Part shown: positions 58,251 through 64,000 of the stretch, piece after piece | Layout: each line of letters starts with the position of its first letter | Numbering within the stretch: the first letter of the stretch is position 1 | Assembly (NCBI GenBank): GCA_022385755.1 | Contig: MU278354.1 | Coordinates: forward strand, 946,805-1,010,804 | Direction of reading: 5' to 3' | Length of the DNA: 64,000 bases | Origin: Trametopsis cervina | Taxonomy: Eukaryota > Basidiomycota > Agaricomycetes > Polyporales > Irpicaceae | Position numbers and translations under genes: made by a program | Notes under the pieces: generated by a model | Seen by the model: the letters and a program-made list of their open reading frames with translations, nothing else | Told to the model about the DNA's origin: nothing | Databases searched by the model: none

Positions 58251-60524
58251 GAAACGCCTCCCGACGCGTCCTTCGCAACGTCGGCAAAGCTTTCGCTTCT
58301 CGTTCTCGCACGGACTTACGCAGTGCAGGCGATGACCAAAATACCGTAAAGTGCGACTTTCCCGGGCTTCTCGCTGCGGTGCGCAAGTTGCTTGATGCTG
58401 CAATGTTGGTCGACGGCAGTGCCGCACACATCGACGGAACGAGAAACAAATTGGCTATGTTGTTTTCTTCCTCTTCTTCCTTCTCGGACCAAACCCAAAC
58501 ATCTCGGGCTAAACCGCTGCGGCGAGCGTTGGTTGATTCATCGCCGCCATGTTGTCCCGCCTCGACGTACCGCAGCCTTCGGAAAACAAAACTCGTCATG
58601 TTTTTCTTCTTCCCCTGACCAAACTTCTCGAGCACAGGCCGCCCGCCGGATTTTCATTTTGAAGGCGCGGATGCGGAATGACGTTACCGACGGACTTGCT
58701 CGGTGATGGCGGTCCCGAGCTCAGCCAACGTCGCGCGCCATTCCCGGACATGTCTTCTCTTTCTCCCAAATTCACATGTCTTGCTCCTCTCCTCTCCTCA
58801 TCTCGATCACTCATTGCAATTGCAATTGCAGGACACAATCTCGACACGATCGCAGCGGACGCGGCCCAACGCTGGTGCGCATCAAACAAGGTTTTGCTTG
58901 CACAGTACTGTATGACAATGTGCTCAAATCTTGAAGGCGAGCTTGCTCGGTGTCGCGCACGCATGGAAGCGCGATCGGTATTGGTGGTGCAGTGTGCACT
59001 AGAAGCGGAAACGGATGCATCGGCGGTGCATCTTCATCTTAGCAGGGCAGGACACGTTGCAGATCCCGTCGTCGTTCCTCGTTCGGACGGAAGCAGGTCC
59101 GTTAATCCCAATCTTGGAAGACTTGCGCGGAAGGACCTTGCGCTGTGGCGTCAAGCTTCAAGGTTCGTTCATACCATATTGGACTGACCGACTGATTGTG
59201 TGCTCGCTTCGCTTCCAGGTTTTACGTCGTTTGAGCTTATTTGTGGATACGTACTGTACGCTTGAAGGGAAGTAGGGCTCCGGGAGCCCTGAACACGACG
59301 CTAAGCATTCCTGACGTTCGTTGTACGCCACCTCAGCTTGCGGTGCAGACATCGCCCTACCAAGCATCCCCAACCCACACATCCGGATCTCCCTTCTCCC
59401 ATGCTGCCCTAGCCTAAAGTCTAACGTCGCAAAAACAAAATCGAAGAATATCTCATGTCACCGCCCGCCTCTGCCGACCTCATGCAACGTCACACCGCCC
59501 GAGCAGCGCACACGACCACCAAAGAAAAAAAAATCCCGCCGCTGGATCCTATCACGCCAAAATTCCGGGTGCGCCCCTTCGTAAAGGCTAAACTGGCAGA
59601 GCGGATCACACGTCCGCCCTTGCGTTTTTGCTTCCGGGGCTCGGGATAAACACCAAGTTGTTATCGATCGACCCGCCGCACACCGACTCCCGTGATCGCC
59701 GTCGCGGGTGGTGCGCATCGGGCGGTGTGCAGCGTGCAGCGTGCGCACGGCGGCTTGAAGAGGCATCCCGTATCGATGATCTGGCGGAGACGGTGTGCGC
59801 GAGTGGTATATATAGACGAGCCGCGCTCGGTACATGCTTTGCCCAGTATCCGAGCATTTTCGGGCTTGGGCGTCGGGATAAACCACAGCGGTTTCGTGCG
59901 CAGAAATACAGGAGCGTTTGATTTGTGCTTGGGTCTGACGACTTGGGAGCATCTCGCACCCGCATGCACCGACACGTTTTGCCTCGCCAACGGGAGCATT
60001 CTTGGTTGGGTCATTTCAAATCATGGTGGTCGGCTGCCCTTTCTGGGTACTATGTATACGAGCTGACCATTTCACTCACTCGTGTTGAACGACCGCCCAT
60101 GTTCGTCATTCATACATATTGATCGGAAGAACCAGAATTTCGTTTTGGATTACAGTGCGGATAGTACAGAACATATCTAATGAATGATTTTCAAAACGAT
60201 TCTCCCAAGTCGGATGAACGTCCAAATCGAAGCGTCAGGATCTATATCAGGTAACTTGAGGTGTTCGCTTCAGAGATCAAGCCATGCAGAACAGTAAAGC
60301 AGCAAAAAAGACGAGTGGCGACAATGTTGGCCGTAGTTGTCGAGCGAGAGACCAGGTCACGACGAATCACAGAAGACACAATGCCGTTGTGCGGCTGATG
60401 CCGCCGCCGCTGCTTGCGAAGTCTCCGCCAGGTTAGCAATGTAGACACGTGCGCCTATCCATGGAGGTTGCGATGGTTCCCTGAGCTCCCCCTGAGGAAA
60501 TCACCTTGAAACCGCATTGTCGTG
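58250..60524. other. Non-coding part of the right inverted arm
   Basis: Mirrors the non-coding part of the left arm. About 58,250-58,860 holds degenerate repeats of roughly 150 bases built round a (T/C)TCTCGG...GC(G/T)GCGG pattern. A conserved GTTACCGACGGACTTGCTCGG at about 58,682 matches the other arm. The frame 58678-59187 (+) overlaps a homologous but differently framed stretch in the left arm, so I do not call a gene. Confidence 0.5.
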
Positions 60525-62490
60525 CTAGGGCCAATCCCCGCCCGCGAGAGCCTCGTCGAACATTGCGAGCATGCTCATGACGCTAGGAAATCGCTCGGTC
60601 GGTTCATCCAACCTATCCTGCCGGATGAGCCCACCAATCTCAAGCTTTCTTGTATAGTAGCCTATACCCCGTGCGGTCCCATCGTAGCGGCTTAGCATGA
60701 GACCAAAGGCGAACAACACGCGCGCTATGGCGTACGTGGGGTGCCGGGTCCGTTCCGTAGCCATCCATACGTAAAAGCCTTTGGGTTTCAATCGGCCCTC
60801 ACCCTCGCGGAAGATGACTAGATTGAGGTATCCGCATAAGTGCTCAAATCCGCGAGCCGCCACTTCGTAGAACACCCAGAAGCACGATTCGGCGTCGGCG
60901 ATGATGCTATGGGCTTCCGAAGATGTCCATCCCCCGACCGTGAGAATCGGGAGGGATTGCCAGATGCCCTGCAAAGACCCCTGAGAAAGCACATAGGGAG
61001 TTCTGGGGGAAGGCTTACCATCTTATAAGTCGGTGACGGTCTGTTTAGCGATGGTGCTATGATATGATCAGCATTGTCCGGGAGCCCTCCAAGATCCACG
61101 GCTGGTGTTTTGTTGCTCGTGTCGATGTCCCGATGCGATAAGTCTTGAGACTCAGAAGCACACAGAGCCGCTGCTTCAGATCAATGAGTAAGACGCCGCC
61201 GCACACTGGTTGTGACACACGCCACGCACCACGCACAACATCCCTGATCGCTATTATTAGCTGTTTCGAATTTTGCAGTGGAAGCGTGAGTCGCTGGACA
61301 GAACGACGGTGAACGCGCTCTTGAGGCAAATCATGCGGCCGAGGGCCCTCATACTGTCTTCCAAAATACTCCTGCGTCTTCGTGTACTGCCGATTTCCAT
61401 CCGGATCACAGACGACGTCGCCAGCCACGATATCAGGCAAGAATCGGACACCACAGCTCTTCAACGTATCGTATACCTCTGCTTCAGATAGCGCTCCGCT
61501 GACCTTGGCGTGCCAGGTATCCTTCAAGCACACCAATTCTTGCTCCAGCAACCCCCAAGCGAGGAATCCTCTCGCATCCCGATTCCGAGAGCCGGTGAAC
61601 GGCCCACGCACGACATACGCACGAGCACGGTCGTCTTCCTCGTTTCCCCTTAGACGCACTATGTATGCAGCGTCCGAGCCATATATCGTGCGGTCCAGAC
61701 CCAGTTGCGAGCCGTCACAGCCAGACCGCATCTTGTAGTAATGAGCTGCTTGGACGAGAGTGTCCCGGTCGGCGTCGGGAGCACGCTGGATGGTGCTATC
61801 GTAGCCGCGTACCGCAGGAGTTGCGTGCTCGTACCGGAACAAGAACTCTCCCAGCCAGTTCGACGCTCCGCTGTGGTAGTCGAAGCTGGTGGACACTACA
61901 TGGCCAGTGTGGTGCCATCGAGCGATATGTGCGCGGCGCCCTACAATGAAGATGGAGAAGCCGTGAGTGCGATGCTGCAGCGTCATGAAGCCATTGATGT
62001 AGCTCATTTTAGGACGTCTGTCTGTCGTATTTACTGCCTGAGTATCCTCCCGACGGGTTCCTTGTTCGTCTTCCGACTTTCTAGCGTCATAGGCGCTCTG
62101 ACACTCGAAATTAACATGGACGTCAACCAGAGCTACACGGCGGATTATGTCTGCAGTCTCCAAATCACTTATCGCGGTGCTAAAGATGCCATAATTGCGC
62201 ACAGGACAGGGGAGCTTGGCAGGATCCTTTGATATGACCTCGATGACGAACGACGGACAACAATCAGCTTGGGATACAGCTGCCGCCTGCAAAAACAAAG
62301 GGCGATCAGTCGATAACCTCGGATACTAGAGAATGATACTGACAAAAGGTTCGCCCATGGCCATCGCAACTACATCGTCCTGAGGGACAGCGGAGAAATC
62401 GACACGGGGGGCATGTTGGCCGTTCACCGCAGGCAGGAACGCGTCCAGAAACTCATGGATAGGAATTGGAGGAGGGTGATGCAATACCAT
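60525..62490 (-). CDS. FunK1-like protein kinase, long form with early stop (gene C)
   Basis: Inverted partner of gene B. Exons, reading down: 62490-62344, 62286-61230, 61170-61019 and 60968-60525; 599 residues. LVCLKDTW (the ATP-lobe lysine) and LSHRDIDTSN (HRD at codons 61127-61135) are kept. The DFG-equivalent stretch is GGLPDNADH, weaker than in gene B. The C-lobe is more altered: GIWQSLPIL, DAESCFWVFYEVAARGF. The frame ends with GDWP and a stop (60525-60527). In gene A, PQGEL follows this point, and the DNA here still encodes a matching FPQGELRE beyond the stop, so a nonsense change probably shortened the protein. Its start sequence (MVLHHPPPIPIHEFLDAFLP) has one extra residue relative to gene B. 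Confidence 0.7.
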
Positions 62491-63033
62491 CTGGAGAGAC
62501 AAGTGCCAACAAGGCACGAGAAGATTGAAGTTGAACGATGAGAAGGACGACTCGAGACACTGTCTCGTATTCTCGTATACTGGCGTCGTGCGCCAGTGGT
62601 CAGTAACGCAACGTGGCAAAGGCGAGCATACTGCGCTCACATCGCGTGTTAGTGTGAGCGTGGTCGACTTGCGGAAGGGTGTAGTCACGGACGCTTTATG
62701 CAGTACGTCCAGTGTAGTGGTCGATGTACTGGATCAAACTCGAGATTTGCTAAAACGGGACAACGTCGTAGCTCCGCTGCGGATTTCGTAATCCGATGCG
62801 ATCTTGAGAATCAATCCCAGCAATGAAAGGACTGGCATTCGTATCTACAATTTCTGCATCATACATAGTACGAGACGTGTATACAATATCATCTCTATCT
62901 GGTTCTCCGGAGCCGGGTGACCACTTGAATCAAAGTGTTAGGATCTGCATCGAATACTTGACATGTTCGCGGATAAGGTTGGCTACAGTTGTAGTTGTCG
63001 AGCAAAAGTCCAGCAGCAGTTGCGGGGTCCAGG
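62491..63033. repeat. Flank between genes C and D
   Basis: Inverted copy of 41,284-41,821: the gene C promoter block followed by the 3' flank of gene D. No independent gene is seen. Confidence 0.6.
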
Positions 63034-64000
63034 TCACGAGAAGCCATCGCGCACAGCGTACCCTCTCACCTTGGGGGGCAGAAGACGCGCATAACGGGTG
63101 AAGCGTTCGCCCATCCACGGTTGCACAACCGGTATACTCCTCAGCTCCCCCTGCGGATACTGCCTTTCAACCGCGCCGTCGTCCTCGGGCCAGTCTACAC
63201 TCGCGAGGGCCTTGTCGAAGATTTCCAGGATACCCGTGACGTCCTTCGGCTGTTCCGTTGCTTCATCGAACGGATTGTAGTCGCTTATGACGTTGGAAAA
63301 AGTGCGTATCACCCGCGTCATGGGCTGGCTCTCAAAAATGGCCATGCTCTTCCTGTCGAATGTGAGAGCAGAGAATTTGAACACTCCACCGACACGAACG
63401 ATGACGCCGTCTGTGATTTGCTCCTCATGCTCGTCAAAAAGTAGCAAATTGGGGTACCCGGAGGATCTGCGATAGTAGTGGATTGCCGTGTAGTAGAGCA
63501 CCCAGAAGCACGATTCGACGTCGTCGATAATGCCGTGGGCTTTCGTCGACGGCCATTCTCTGAGAGTCTTAATCGGAAAAAACTGCCAGATGCCCTACAA
63601 CAGATCAATGAACGGATATAAATAGGATCATGGGGAGAATCTTACCATGATGTAAGTGTTAAGCGGTATTGTGATGGCAGAATCGCAGTCGTCTACGGGG
63701 CCTTCAAACTTTGCAATCAGCATGTTGCTGCCAGTGTTCACACCCAGATGTAACAGATCGCGCGTCCCAGATGACCGCAGACCTGCTGAGTCGAATGAGT
63801 GAGTAAGACACCGCGGCACATAGGCTGCCGCAAACAAACTGTGATACGCGCGACGCACCTTGCAAAACTTCCCTTATCGCGCGTATCAGCCGCTTCGAGT
63901 CTTGCACCGAGTGCACCGGAAGTGCAAGTTGTTGTACAACGCGAGTATGAACGCGCCCTTGAGGACATGCTTGCGGCCAAGAACACTCGTATTGTACGTT
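63034..64000 (-). CDS. FunK1-like pseudokinase, short form (gene D, 5' end outside window)
   Basis: Inverted partner of gene A. Exons, reading down: 64000(continuing)-63859, 63782-63646 and 63594-63034. Exon lengths 137 and 561 equal those of gene A, and the intron between them is 51 bases in both. The catalytic loop reads LLHLGVNTGSN (codons 63742-63750 give His-Leu-Gly), so His remains but Arg and Asp are lost; gene A has Tyr-Leu-Gly. GIWQFFP, DDVESCFWVLYYTAIHYY and DWPEDDGAVERQYPQGEL follow. The ATP-binding lobe cannot be judged because the gene leaves the window, but the match to gene A makes its absence likely. Confidence 0.68.

Larger units (their letters stand above)
58400..64000 (-). 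repeat. Right arm of a large imperfect inverted duplication
   Basis: Reverse-complement copy of about 39,815-45,750, with gene C matching gene B and gene D matching gene A. The arm is cut by the window end inside the first exon of gene D, so its true outer limit is unknown. The inner edge is blurred: similarity fades into degenerate repeats at about 58,250-58,860. Confidence 0.85.

Noticed and set aside
58678..59187. 169-codon frame with LPTDLLGDGGPELSQRR, also seen in the inverted arm at about 45,500.
   Set aside because: The shared string reflects DNA homology between the arms. Beyond it the frames diverge and shift, so coding is not supported.
39815..64000. A DNA transposon with giant terminal inverted repeats.
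   Set aside because: No transposase, integrase or polymerase is seen in the spacer, and the ends and target-site duplication lie outside or are not visible.

Overview
The window looks like nuclear DNA of a filamentous basidiomycete (Agaricomycetes; a wood-decay polypore is a reasonable guess). Genes carry many short introns of about 48-65 bases with GT(A/G)NGT donors and (C/T)AG acceptors. Coding DNA is CpG-rich. Several families are characteristic of mushroom-forming fungi: a FunK1-type kinase cluster, a DUF7704-like membrane protein and lineage-specific small proteins. Gene models were built by hand from splice signals, reading-frame continuity and family motifs; none has been tested against transcripts or databases.

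Bases 1-39,730 are mostly ordinary housekeeping genes on both strands. In order: the 3' part of the tail-anchored-protein ATPase GET3 (+), the Ras palmitoylation cofactor ERF4 (+), a gene-poor stretch of about 3.6 kb, a YAP1/PAP1-type bZIP redox regulator (+), a small protein of unknown function (+), an ADAM-type metalloprotease (-), a decayed gene (+), a DUF7704-like membrane protein (-), a CofD/UPF0052-like protein (+), an unknown two-helix protein (+), mitochondrial proline dehydrogenase PUT1 (-), the GCN20-type ABCF ATPase (+), a family-16-type methyltransferase (-), DNA topoisomerase II (+), mitochondrial ribosomal protein mL38 (-), a TauD-like dioxygenase (+) and an endonuclease/exonuclease/phosphatase-family protein (-). 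Three of these genes appear to contain microexons of 6, 8 and 10 bases.

Bases about 39,800-64,000 are different. Two FunK1-like kinase genes lie in tandem at 40.1-43.9 kb and recur in mirror image at 60.5-64.0 kb. The mirror extends through the non-coding flanks, giving inverted arms of at least 5.8 kb centred near 52,157. The right arm runs off the window. The roughly 12.5 kb between the arms contains one convincing gene, a FYVE zinc-finger protein that sits on the axis of symmetry; the rest is CpG-rich, low-complexity DNA with runs of CGTA. In each arm the outer, shorter gene has lost the HRD catalytic motif and a block of about 270 residues, while the inner, longer gene keeps HRD. This duplicated, partly pseudokinase array is the most unusual feature of the window.
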